Source: Cryomorphaceae bacterium
GTDB taxonomy: Bacteria; Bacteroidota; Bacteroidia; Flavobacteriales; Schleiferiaceae
Assembly: GCA_013911625.1 (NCBI GenBank)
Contig: JACESW010000055.1
Coordinates: 1-7,545 of the forward strand
Reading direction: 5' to 3'
Length of the DNA: 7,545 nucleotides
The notes beneath the pieces were generated by a model that was not told the origin of the DNA, made no database searches, and saw only the letters and a list, made by a program, of their open reading frames with translations. The position numbers and the translations under genes are program-made. Below, one piece after another: positions 1 through 5,907 of this stretch; position 1 is the stretch's first letter, and each line of letters opens with the position of its first letter.

Positions 1-1
1 C

Positions 2-1126
2 CGTCAATCTTTGGCGCACAACCGTTACGCACAGATTGGTGAAGGTGATTTCAACACTCCTTGGAATAACTCTTACGCTGGTGGTCTTTACGATCTTAAA
101 TTGATCATGGACAAAGCAGCGGAAGCAAATGCTCCTGCGTACGAAGGTGTTGCTCAGATCATGACGGCAATGTACTTGGGTATTCTAACGGATCACTTCG
201 GTGACATCCCTTACTCTGATGCATTGCAAGGTGCTGATAAATTGAAAGCTGATTACGACAGCCAACAAGATATCTACGCTACAATCTTCTCTTTATTGGC
301 AGACGGTAAAGCGAACTTATTGGAGCCTTCTGATGTAATGCCAGGTGGCGACGATTTGATCCACGGTGGTGATTTGGCAGCTTGGGCTGCAACTGCTGAC
401 GGTCTACGTGCTCGTCACTTGAATCACTTGAGCAAAACTTCTCAGTACAATGCTGCTGATGTAGTTTCTGCTTGTGATGACGCAATCAACGGTGGTGTAT
501 ACTGTACAATCGCCTTCGAAGCTGCATTGAACCAGAACCCTTGGTACCAGTTTACTGTTATCGATCGTGCTGGTTACATCAGCCAGTTCGGTACTATGTA
601 CGATATGATGGAGGCATCTTCTGATCCACGTCTAACGTTGTACCGTTCTGCAGATAGCTTGACTATGCCAGTATTGGGTGGTGCTACTTCACCACTACCG
701 ATCGTAACTCCATTCGAGATTATGTTCGTTAAGGCTGAAGCTCAGTTGGCAGGTGGTGACGCTACTAGCGCACGTGCTACACTAGAAGCAGCCATCGAGT
801 CAAACATGACTTGGTTGGGTGTTGATGCAGCGGATATCGCAACGTACGTTGGTGCATTGTCAACTACTACTGACCTAGAGTTGATCATGAACGAGAAGTA
901 CGTAGCTATGTTCTCAACTGGTGAGTCTTGGACTGACTGGAGAAGAACTGGTTTCCCTGCATTAAGTGCTCCTGACGGTGCAAACCTTAGCGGTATGCCA
1001 CGTAGAATGCCTTACCCAGAAGGTGAGTACTTGTACAACGCAGATAACGTACCATTCCCAATTACATCTTCACCAGATGTTAAGTTTGGGGTAGACGCTT
1101 CAACACGTCTATGGTGGGATATGTAA
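2..1126 (+). CDS. SusD/RagB-family outer-membrane nutrient-binding lipoprotein, 3' part (SusD-like_2 type)
   Basis: The frame is open from the left edge, so the N-terminus with any lipoprotein signal lies outside; 374 residues are visible, and the TTG at 11 is internal rather than a start. Recognisable family features are the helical TPR-like segment with YLGILTDHFGDIPYSDAL and the C-terminal stretch with DWRRTGFP, MPRRMPYPEGEY and a final LWWDM, which is how SusD-like_2 proteins usually end. Family members sit on the cell surface as a lid over a SusC-type TonB-dependent transporter and capture glycans, peptides or other oligomers; the ligand cannot be inferred here. A susC partner would be expected upstream, outside the window. 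All 19 tyrosines use TAC and 10 of 12 phenylalanines use TTC, a bias that suggests strong expression. The gene ends an operon, with a terminator 22 nt past the stop. Family call is confident; substrate unknown. Confidence 0.9.
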   Translation, partial: RQSLAHNRYAQIGEGDFNTPWNNSYAGGLYDLKLIMDKAAEANAPAYEGVAQIMTAMYLGILTDHFGDIPYSDALQGADKLKADYDSQQDIYATIFSLLADGKANLLEPSDVMPGGDDLIHGGDLAAWAATADGLRARHLNHLSKTSQYNAADVVSACDDAINGGVYCTIAFEAALNQNPWYQFTVIDRAGYISQFGTMYDMMEASSDPRLTLYRSADSLTMPVLGGATSPLPIVTPFEIMFVKAEAQLAGGDATSARATLEAAIESNMTWLGVDAADIATYVGALSTTTDLELIMNEKYVAMFSTGESWTDWRRTGFPALSAPDGANLSGMPRRMPYPEGEYLYNADNVPFPITSSPDVKFGVDASTRLWWDM

Positions 1127-1148
1127 TCACTTAGATTATTGATAAAGG

Positions 1149-1181
1149 CCGCCGCTCCCATCGGGAGCGGCGGTTTTTTTT
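1149..1181 (+). terminator. Rho-independent terminator of the SusD-like gene
   Basis: An 11-bp perfect GC-rich stem pairs 1149-1159 with 1163-1173 around a 3-nt loop (atc), followed by eight T residues at 1174-1181. It lies 22 nt after the SusD stop codon. It would end the SusC/D transcript before the next gene on the same strand. Confidence 0.95.
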
Positions 1182-1185
1182 GCCC

Positions 1186-1193
1186 TAAATTTG
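1186..1193 (+). promoter_or_regulatory. Bacteroidota -7 box (TAAATTTG) for the 111-residue protein gene
   Basis: TAAATTTG matches the Bacteroidota -7 consensus TAnnTTTG at every fixed position. It lies 4 nt after the T-run of the preceding terminator and 5 nt before the ATG at 1199. No TTTG-like -33 element is present 19-21 nt upstream, because that interval falls inside the terminator hairpin. With usual spacing, transcription would begin at or next to the start codon. Promoter function is inferred from motif and position only. Confidence 0.5.
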
Positions 1194-1198
1194 GCTCT

Positions 1199-1534
1199 AT
1201 GGATAAGGCCATAGATCACTTGCAAAAAACCATAGGCGAACGCGCTATTCTGAAGAAAGAATTGGATGCGTTATTTGATACTCATGATAGTATTGAAAGG
1301 CATTGGTTTGAGTATGATGAAAGTGAACAGGTGTATTATCTGACGCCAGAAATATTGGCCCATAAAGCCAAGCCTAAGGAGGACTTTGAAGCTTTGGGAT
1401 TAGGCGAATTAGAAGAACGAATAGTAGATGTCTTAGAACAGGGTAAAAGCGTGAAATGGGGCAAACTAGCCCTCGCTATGTGGCTGTTCTTCCTGTTCAT
1501 TGTAGTGTACACAATCATCGAAACTATTGCATAA
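1199..1534 (+). CDS. Small tail-anchored membrane protein of unknown function (111 aa)
   Basis: I do not recognise this family. Residues 1-88 are hydrophilic, charged and probably mostly helical, with the patterns LQKTIGERAILKKELDALF and LGELEERIVDVLEQGK. Residues about 89-111 (KLALAMWLFFLFIVVYTIIE then TIA) form one strongly hydrophobic helix that ends at the stop, so the protein looks C-terminally anchored with its bulk in the cytoplasm. There is no signal peptide. ATG 1199 was chosen because the frame could extend upstream to 1139 only by translating the terminator hairpin of the previous gene. No Shine-Dalgarno is visible, and a promoter-like box ends 5 nt before the start. Three of its four tyrosines are TAT, unlike the SusD gene. 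It is a single-gene unit flanked by terminators and convergent with efp. It is probably real, since the frame fills the gap between the two terminators exactly. Confidence 0.7.
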   Translation: MDKAIDHLQKTIGERAILKKELDALFDTHDSIERHWFEYDESEQVYYLTPEILAHKAKPKEDFEALGLGELEERIVDVLEQGKSVKWGKLALAMWLFFLFIVVYTIIETIA

Positions 1535-1535
1535 A

Positions 1536-1562
1536 AAAACCACCCCGTAAAGAGGTGGTTTT
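1536..1562. terminator. Bidirectional terminator between the convergent small gene and efp
   Basis: A 9-bp stem pairs 1536-1544 (aaaaccacc) with 1554-1562 (ggtggtttt) around a 9-nt loop. Read on the plus strand, the stem begins just after the 111-aa gene's stop and ends in four T residues. Read on the minus strand, after efp, it is followed by a run of seven T residues (complement of 1533-1539), so it looks stronger for efp. The efp stop codon is 23 nt from the stem. Confidence 0.9.
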
Positions 1563-1584
1563 CGATTTATTAGGTGAGTGATGC

Positions 1585-2148
1585 TTACTTCGCGCGCTCC
1601 TTGTAAGAGCCGTCTGCGGTGTTAATCACAATTTCCTCGTCTGTTTTAATAAACAAAGGCACCTGAACTTCAGCACCTCCTTCAACAGTTACTGTTTTCA
1701 TAGCGTTTGTTGAAGTGTTTCCTTTAACAGCAGGTTCTGCGTAAGTCACTTTCAAGTTCACTGTTCGTGGCAGCTCTACCGCCATTGCTCTGTTTTCTGT
1801 AGCATGGAACAATACAAGACACATCATGCCGTCAACCAAGAAATCAGGAGCATTAATCAGCTCTTTAGCAAAGGTCAATTGCTCGTAGTTGTCCGTGTTC
1901 ATGAAGTGATAGTCGGTACCGTCGTTGTACAAGAATTGGTATTGACGCGTCTCCACATCGATAGTTTCAATCTTCGAACCCGCAGGGAAAGTATTGTCTA
2001 ATACACGACCAGTCTCGAGGTTTTTAATTTTCGTGCGCACGAATGCAGCGCCCTTTCCTGGTTTTACGTGTAGGAATTCAATGACCTGGAACGGCTGACC
2101 GTTAAAGTTGATGCACATTCCGTTTTTGATATCTGAAGTACTTGCCAT
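1585..2148 (-). CDS. efp: Elongation factor P
   Basis: EF-P binds ribosomes stalled on polyproline stretches between the P and E sites and stimulates peptide-bond formation. The protein is 187 residues (188 in E. coli) with the three-barrel layout: an N-terminal KOW-like domain (about 1-63), a middle OB domain (about 64-127) and a C-terminal OB domain (about 128-187). The loop that reaches the P-site tRNA reads KPGKG, with the tip lysine at position 32, matching E. coli Lys34. The middle-domain pattern FLYNDGTDYHFMN and the C-terminal VPLFIKTDE stretch agree with the family. The frame extends 11 codons further upstream, but MASTSDIKNG is the normal family start and the extension would cover a promoter-like box. 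It is the last gene of the minus-strand cluster, 55 nt after the ABC ATPase, and may be expressed partly from its own promoter. How Lys32 is modified, if at all, cannot be told here. Confidence 0.97.
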   Translation of the reverse strand: MASTSDIKNGMCINFNGQPFQVIEFLHVKPGKGAAFVRTKIKNLETGRVLDNTFPAGSKIETIDVETRQYQFLYNDGTDYHFMNTDNYEQLTFAKELINAPDFLVDGMMCLVLFHATENRAMAVELPRTVNLKVTYAEPAVKGNTSTNAMKTVTVEGGAEVQVPLFIKTDEEIVINTADGSYKERAK

Positions 2149-2167
2149 AATCGAGTTGTTTGTTGCC

Positions 2168-2175
2168 CAAATATA
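2168..2175 (-). promoter_or_regulatory. Bacteroidota -7 box (TATATTTG) upstream of efp
   Basis: On the minus strand TATATTTG matches TAnnTTTG at all fixed positions and lies 19 nt before the efp ATG, leaving room for a short leader of roughly 15 nt. No clear -33 TTTG is seen at the expected distance. A short inverted repeat (ctgca-aa-tgcag, 2176-2187) directly abuts its upstream side. It suggests that efp can be transcribed independently of the lipid A operon. Inferred from motif only. Confidence 0.5.
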
Positions 2176-2203
2176 CTGCAAATGCAGAGGGCGATTTCAT
2201 GGG

Positions 2204-2821
2204 TTAATAATGCTTTTCAAGGAGTAGTTCACCGCTGCAGAAGTCATATTCGTGTGCGACGTAGTTGCTGGCAACGATAATGGTCTTTTCTGTGGCCAAT
2301 TCTTGAATCATTCTCCTATATAATTCAACACCTTCCTTGTCTAAGTTGCTTGTTGGTTCATCCAATAGAAGTACAGGCCTTGGGCTTGCGATAGCCAATA
2401 GCAGACGAACGCGTTGCTTCATACCGGAGCTGTAGGTCTTAATTCGCTTGTTTAAATGTGGCGCGAGCCCCGCGTCATTTATCCATTGGTCAAGATTTAC
2501 CCCTTGGGTGAATCCACACATCTTTCGGTGGAAAGCTATAGTTTCCTTGAGACTGAACATAGGGTTTAAGGCCACATAAGGCGCGGCGATTGCACAAATG
2601 CTCCCTGCCTCCGCTGATGGGGTATTCTTCCCTTCAAAGTTGTATTGAGGTGGGTTTTCTGTAGCCTCCTGTGCTCCTGATAATATCTTAATTAACGTAG
2701 ATTTCCCTGAGCCGTTTGAACCCAGAATGACCGTTTTGGAGCCCGTTTCAAAACCGTAGGTAACTCCTTGTAAGATGTGCTGAGTGCCAAAGGTCTTTTG
2801 AAGATTTCCAAGGGTTATCAT
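2204..2821 (-). CDS. Stand-alone ABC-type ATPase subunit with atypical switch residues
   Basis: This is a 205-residue ABC nucleotide-binding domain with no membrane segments of its own. Visible motifs are Walker A GSNGSGKST (34-42), signature SSGMKQ (131-136), Walker B VLLLDE (150-155, catalytic Glu155) and D-loop SNLD (158-161). Two normally conserved switch residues are not found: the segment at the Q-loop reads AIAAPYVALNP (77-87) with no glutamine, and the H-loop reads VASNYVAHE (183-191), with Asn186 where THD usually supplies histidine. The start lies 4 nt after the lpxA stop, so it belongs to the lipid A operon and is probably translationally coupled. No permease gene is adjacent, so it either pairs with a permease elsewhere or has a non-transport role. 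It is not obviously LptB despite the setting. ATP binding is well supported; substrate and partner are unknown. Confidence 0.85.
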   Translation of the reverse strand: MITLGNLQKTFGTQHILQGVTYGFETGSKTVILGSNGSGKSTLIKILSGAQEATENPPQYNFEGKNTPSAEAGSICAIAAPYVALNPMFSLKETIAFHRKMCGFTQGVNLDQWINDAGLAPHLNKRIKTYSSGMKQRVRLLLAIASPRPVLLLDEPTSNLDKEGVELYRRMIQELATEKTIIVASNYVAHEYDFCSGELLLEKHY

Positions 2822-2825
2822 CTGG

Positions 2826-3596
2826 CTACTTTCTAATTAACCCTCTGTCACTAGCGTCGATGAATGCGATGATTTCTTTAGCCACGGTACTTTGACCGTA
2901 TTCGGCTTTCACTACTTCTAGAGCTTGGCTAATGTTTTTACCGCTTTGATAGAGGATGCGGTAGATATCTTGTATCTCTCTGATTGCGTCGTTGTGGAAG
3001 CTGCGTCTACGTAAACCGACACTATTTACTCCGGCGTAGGTCAATGGATCACCCGCTGCTGTAATGAATGGAGGTACGTCTTTTCGAACCATGGCGCCTC
3101 CGCCAACCATAACGTGATTGCCAATCTTTACAAACTGGTGTACGGCGCTCAATCCAGAGATAATTGCCCAATCGCCTACTTCAACATGACCTGCAAGGGC
3201 AACAGAGTTTACTAGGATGACATGATTTCCAATGATACAATCGTGTGCAATGTGCACATAGGCCATAATCAAACAGTCCTCTCCTAGAGTGGTTTTGCCG
3301 TACGCCTTAGTACCGCGGTTGATGGTTACACATTCTCTGATGGTTGTTCCATTACCGATTTCAACGGTGGTTTTTTCACCCTCGAATTTTAAATCTTGAG
3401 GTACAGCTGAAATGACTGATCCTGGAAAAATGCGGCAGTTTGATCCAATACGAGCACCATCCATGATGGTAACATTAGGACCAATCCAAGTACCTTCTCC
3501 AATCTCAACATCCGCCGCTATGGAGGTAAAGGGACCAATCTTTACTTGGTCGCCAATTTTAGCAGATGGATGTACGTCGGAGAGTTTATGAATCAT
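2826..3596 (-). CDS. lpxA: Acyl-ACP--UDP-N-acetylglucosamine O-acyltransferase
   Basis: LpxA performs the first step of lipid A synthesis, moving a 3-hydroxyacyl chain from ACP to the 3-OH of UDP-GlcNAc in the cytoplasm. The 256-residue protein has left-handed beta-helix hexapeptide repeats over about residues 1-185 (for example KIGDQVKIGPF, EIGEGTWIGP) and a C-terminal helical domain. The catalytic base is His118 in HIAHDC, equivalent to E. coli His125, with supporting His115, His137 and His153 conserved. Gly166 aligns with E. coli Gly173, the residue that sets acyl length in the ruler; glycine there fits a long chain, though exact specificity is not predictable. The ATG shares one base with the lpxC/fabZ stop (TAATG), which indicates coupled translation. 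Conserved GLRRRSF follows the helix domain, as in known LpxA proteins. Confidence 0.97.
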   Translation of the reverse strand: MIHKLSDVHPSAKIGDQVKIGPFTSIAADVEIGEGTWIGPNVTIMDGARIGSNCRIFPGSVISAVPQDLKFEGEKTTVEIGNGTTIRECVTINRGTKAYGKTTLGEDCLIMAYVHIAHDCIIGNHVILVNSVALAGHVEVGDWAIISGLSAVHQFVKIGNHVMVGGGAMVRKDVPPFITAAGDPLTYAGVNSVGLRRRSFHNDAIREIQDIYRILYQSGKNISQALEVVKAEYGQSTVAKEIIAFIDASDRGLIRK

Positions 3597-4972
3597 TATT
3601 TGGTAATCTGCGCCATCAACTCGGCCTCACTTACTAGTATGTCGCCTACAAACGCTCGACCGAGCATGTGAACGATTCCTCTGCGTATTGGAGTAATGAG
3701 TTTGAGGTCAAAAATCAATGTGTCGCCCGGAACGACCTTCTTCTTGAATTTCACATTGTCAATCTTCATGAAGAATGTTAGGTAGTTCTCGGGATCCGGT
3801 ACTGAGCTAAGTGCAAGAATTCCGCCACATTGTGCCATTGCCTCAACTTGCAGTACACCCGGCATAACCGGTGAGCCTGGGAAATGCCCAACGAAGAACG
3901 GTTCATTCATAGTGACTGACTTTACGCCTACTACACGGTCTTCAGTCAGTTCCATGATCTTATCGACCAAAAGGAACGGTGATCGGTGTGGGATCAACGC
4001 CATAATATCCTCAACCGTTTTAACAGGTGGGATATTAGGGTCATATTTTGGTGGTCTTGGCTTACTTTCTTCCTTGCGGATTTTCGCAGCAAGAGCTTTT
4101 GTAAACTCTGCATTTACGCCGTGTCCAGGTTTTGTTGCAATCAAGCGTGCCTTGAGCGGACGACCCAATAGAGCAATGTCTCCAATAACATCAAGCAATT
4201 TGTGCCTTGCTGCTTCGTTTGAGAAGCGCAATTCAATATTGTTAAGGGTACCTCTGTTGGTCACCTGAACATCTTCTTTCTCAAAAGCCGCCTTCAGTTT
4301 ATCTAAGGTTGCAGGAGCAATTTCTTGGTCGACATACACAATGGCATTGTTCAAATCTCCGCCTTTGATCAATCCTTGATCGAGCAATGGTTCAAGTTCT
4401 CGCAGGAAACTGAACGTGCGTGCACTGGCAATGTCCTCACGGAAGTTGGTCATGTGATCGAGGTGCGCATGTTGTGGCCCCAATACAGAAGTGCCGTAGT
4501 CAATGAGTGCACTAACCTCAAACGAATCACTCGGTAGTGCCATAATTTCTGAACCGTCGTCGTCCTTGAAGGTGAACGGTTCCTCTAAAACGTAGTAGTT
4601 CTTTTCTTCACTTTGTTCTTCCATGCCTGCCTCAGTGATGAGGTCAACCAATGGTGCTGCAGAACCGTCCAAAATTGGAATCTCACTTCCGTTCAGCTCT
4701 ACACGCAGGTTATCTACACCGAGGGCGTACAGGGAAGCCATTAGGTGCTCCACCGTTCCGACAGATGCATCACCTTTCTGAAGAATGGTCTGGCGATTGG
4801 TGCGATTGATGTGTTTGGCGAGAGCTGGGATTTCCACGTTGTCTAGATCAGTACGTACAAACACAATGCCTGTGTTCGCATCACTCGGGACTAGATTGAC
4901 TTTTACGGATTCACCGGTATGAAGGGCATTTCCTTCAAAAGAAACAGTTTTTTTGAGTGTCTGTTGCAGCAT
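3596..4972 (-). CDS. lpxC/fabZ: Bifunctional UDP-3-O-acyl-GlcNAc deacetylase / 3-hydroxyacyl-ACP dehydratase (LpxC-FabZ fusion)
   Basis: Residues about 1-300 are LpxC, the zinc deacetylase that commits the cell to lipid A. Zinc ligands are His76 (VEHLMAS), His257 and Asp261 (RHKLLDVIGD); Glu75 is the likely general base and His284 (PGHG) matches E. coli His265. The His76-His257 spacing is 181 residues against 159 in E. coli (79 to 238), showing about 22 extra residues between the ligands. A proline- and lysine-rich linker (about 299-317) leads to FabZ (about 318-458), the hot-dog-fold dehydratase of fatty acid elongation. Its catalytic residues are His363 (GHFPGSPVMPG) and Glu377 (VEAMAQ). 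The fusion is a known Bacteroidota trait, not an assembly error, since the frame is unbroken. The gene starts 2 nt after lpxD ends and shares one base with the lpxA start. Confidence 0.97.
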   Translation of the reverse strand: MLQQTLKKTVSFEGNALHTGESVKVNLVPSDANTGIVFVRTDLDNVEIPALAKHINRTNRQTILQKGDASVGTVEHLMASLYALGVDNLRVELNGSEIPILDGSAAPLVDLITEAGMEEQSEEKNYYVLEEPFTFKDDDGSEIMALPSDSFEVSALIDYGTSVLGPQHAHLDHMTNFREDIASARTFSFLRELEPLLDQGLIKGGDLNNAIVYVDQEIAPATLDKLKAAFEKEDVQVTNRGTLNNIELRFSNEAARHKLLDVIGDIALLGRPLKARLIATKPGHGVNAEFTKALAAKIRKEESKPRPPKYDPNIPPVKTVEDIMALIPHRSPFLLVDKIMELTEDRVVGVKSVTMNEPFFVGHFPGSPVMPGVLQVEAMAQCGGILALSSVPDPENYLTFFMKIDNVKFKKKVVPGDTLIFDLKLITPIRRGIVHMLGRAFVGDILVSEAELMAQITK

Positions 4973-4974
4973 AT

Positions 4975-5907
4975 CTAAAGGCCTTGTTTTTTGAAGGCCG
5001 CGAATGATTTCAAAAAGTGTCTACGGTCAAGGGCTGGCGAGCCAAAGATAATCTTATTGTCCGGAACATCGTTCATTACACCGCTCTGGGCATAAATGGT
5101 CACATTATTACCAATTTTAAGGTGTCCAATGATGCCGACTTGGCCGCCAAATTTACAATCGTCTCCGATGGATGTAGAGCCGGCAACCCCTGTCTGCGCT
5201 GCCATTACAGTGTTTTTGCCAATGGTGACGCCATGGGCGATCATACACTGATTATCTATTTTAGTGCCTTGCCCAATACGGGTGTCACTAATAGCCCCCC
5301 TATCCACCGTAGTGTTGGCTCCAATGAACACATCGTCTTCTAAAATGACTTTTCCGAGCTGTGGTATGGCATGATACACCCCTTTTTTATCGGGTGCAAA
5401 TCCGAATCCTTGGGAGCCAATCACCGCTCCTGCCTCGACTACTACGCGGTTGCCTAGACGCGCCGCGGAAAGAATTTTAGCCCCGGCACCTATGCGACAA
5501 TTATCACCGATGACGGCCCCGGAGGCGATAACGGCCCCCGCTTCAATAATGCAATCACTTCCAATAACAGCATCGTCAGCGATAAGCGCTTTTGCTCTTT
5601 GGTCTTTCGCACCTCCTAATTCTCGTTCTAGACCGACCAAATACATGGTGAAGGTCATGTAGGGGTCTTCACATTCGACAAGCACCACATTGGTTTCTAC
5701 CACGCTGCCTTTTTTGACCAATATGGCTGATGCGCTCGAAGTCTGAGCCTGTGCTTCATATTTTAGGTTGGATAAGAAGCTGAGGTCTCCCGCAGAGGCT
5801 TGCTCAAGTGTTGCCACGCCACTAATCTCAAGTGATTGTTGACCGGCTGGACAAGGAATATTCAATCCTTCGCATATAGATCCTAGAGTTTTTGGTGTGT
5901 GCTTCAT
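4975..5907 (-). CDS. lpxD: UDP-3-O-(3-hydroxyacyl)glucosamine N-acyltransferase
   Basis: LpxD adds the second 3-hydroxyacyl chain from ACP to the free amine left by LpxC. The 310-residue protein has an N-terminal uridine-binding domain (about 1-105, including [20 protein letters not shown]) followed by a left-handed beta-helix of hexapeptide repeats (about 107-285). Catalytic His225 in [10 protein letters not shown] matches E. coli His239, and His262 (IIGHLKI) matches His276 with identical 37-residue spacing. The segment [21 protein letters not shown] is family-typical. It is about 30 residues shorter than the 341-residue E. coli enzyme, because the C-terminal helix after the beta-helix is nearly missing (ending [13 protein letters not shown]). 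The start overlaps the HD gene's stop by 4 nt (ATGA), and lpxC/fabZ follows after 2 nt. Confidence 0.97.
   Translation of the reverse strand: MKHTPKTLGSICEGLNIPCPAGQQSLEISGVATLEQASAGDLSFLSNLKYEAQAQTSSASAILVKKGSVVETNVVLVECEDPYMTFTMYLVGLERELGGAKDQRAKALIADDAVIGSDCIIEAGAVIASGAVIGDNCRIGAGAKILSAARLGNRVVVEAGAVIGSQGFGFAPDKKGVYHAIPQLGKVILEDDVFIGANTTVDRGAISDTRIGQGTKIDNQCMIAHGVTIGKNTVMAAQTGVAGSTSIGDDCKFGGQVGIIGHLKIGNNVTIYAQSGVMNDVPDNKIIFGSPALDRRHFLKSFAAFKKQGL

Noticed and set aside
1139..1198. Upstream extension of the 111-aa protein from TTG 1139
   Set aside because: The extra 20 codons would translate the terminator hairpin and T-run of the SusD gene; the ATG at 1199 is the sensible start.
2149..2181. 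Longer EF-P start giving 11 extra residues (MQYIWATNNSI)
   Set aside because: EF-P proteins start close to MASTSDIKNG, and the extension overlaps a perfect promoter-like box.
2204..2821. Calling the ABC ATPase LptB because of the lipid A setting
   Set aside because: It is shorter than LptB, lacks the normal Q-loop and H-loop residues, and no LptA/C/F/G gene is adjacent.
3912..4268. 118-codon plus-strand frame inside lpxC/fabZ
   Set aside because: It is antisense to conserved catalytic sequence, has no recognisable domain and no promoter; a shadow of the real gene.
5017..5343. 108-codon plus-strand frame inside lpxD
   Set aside because: It is antisense to the hexapeptide-repeat region; periodic repeats on one strand favour open frames on the other.
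2826..5907. lpxA and lpxD similarity as a recent tandem duplication
   Set aside because: Both are ancient left-handed beta-helix acyltransferases with different catalytic contexts and end domains; shared hexapeptide repeats do not indicate recent duplication.
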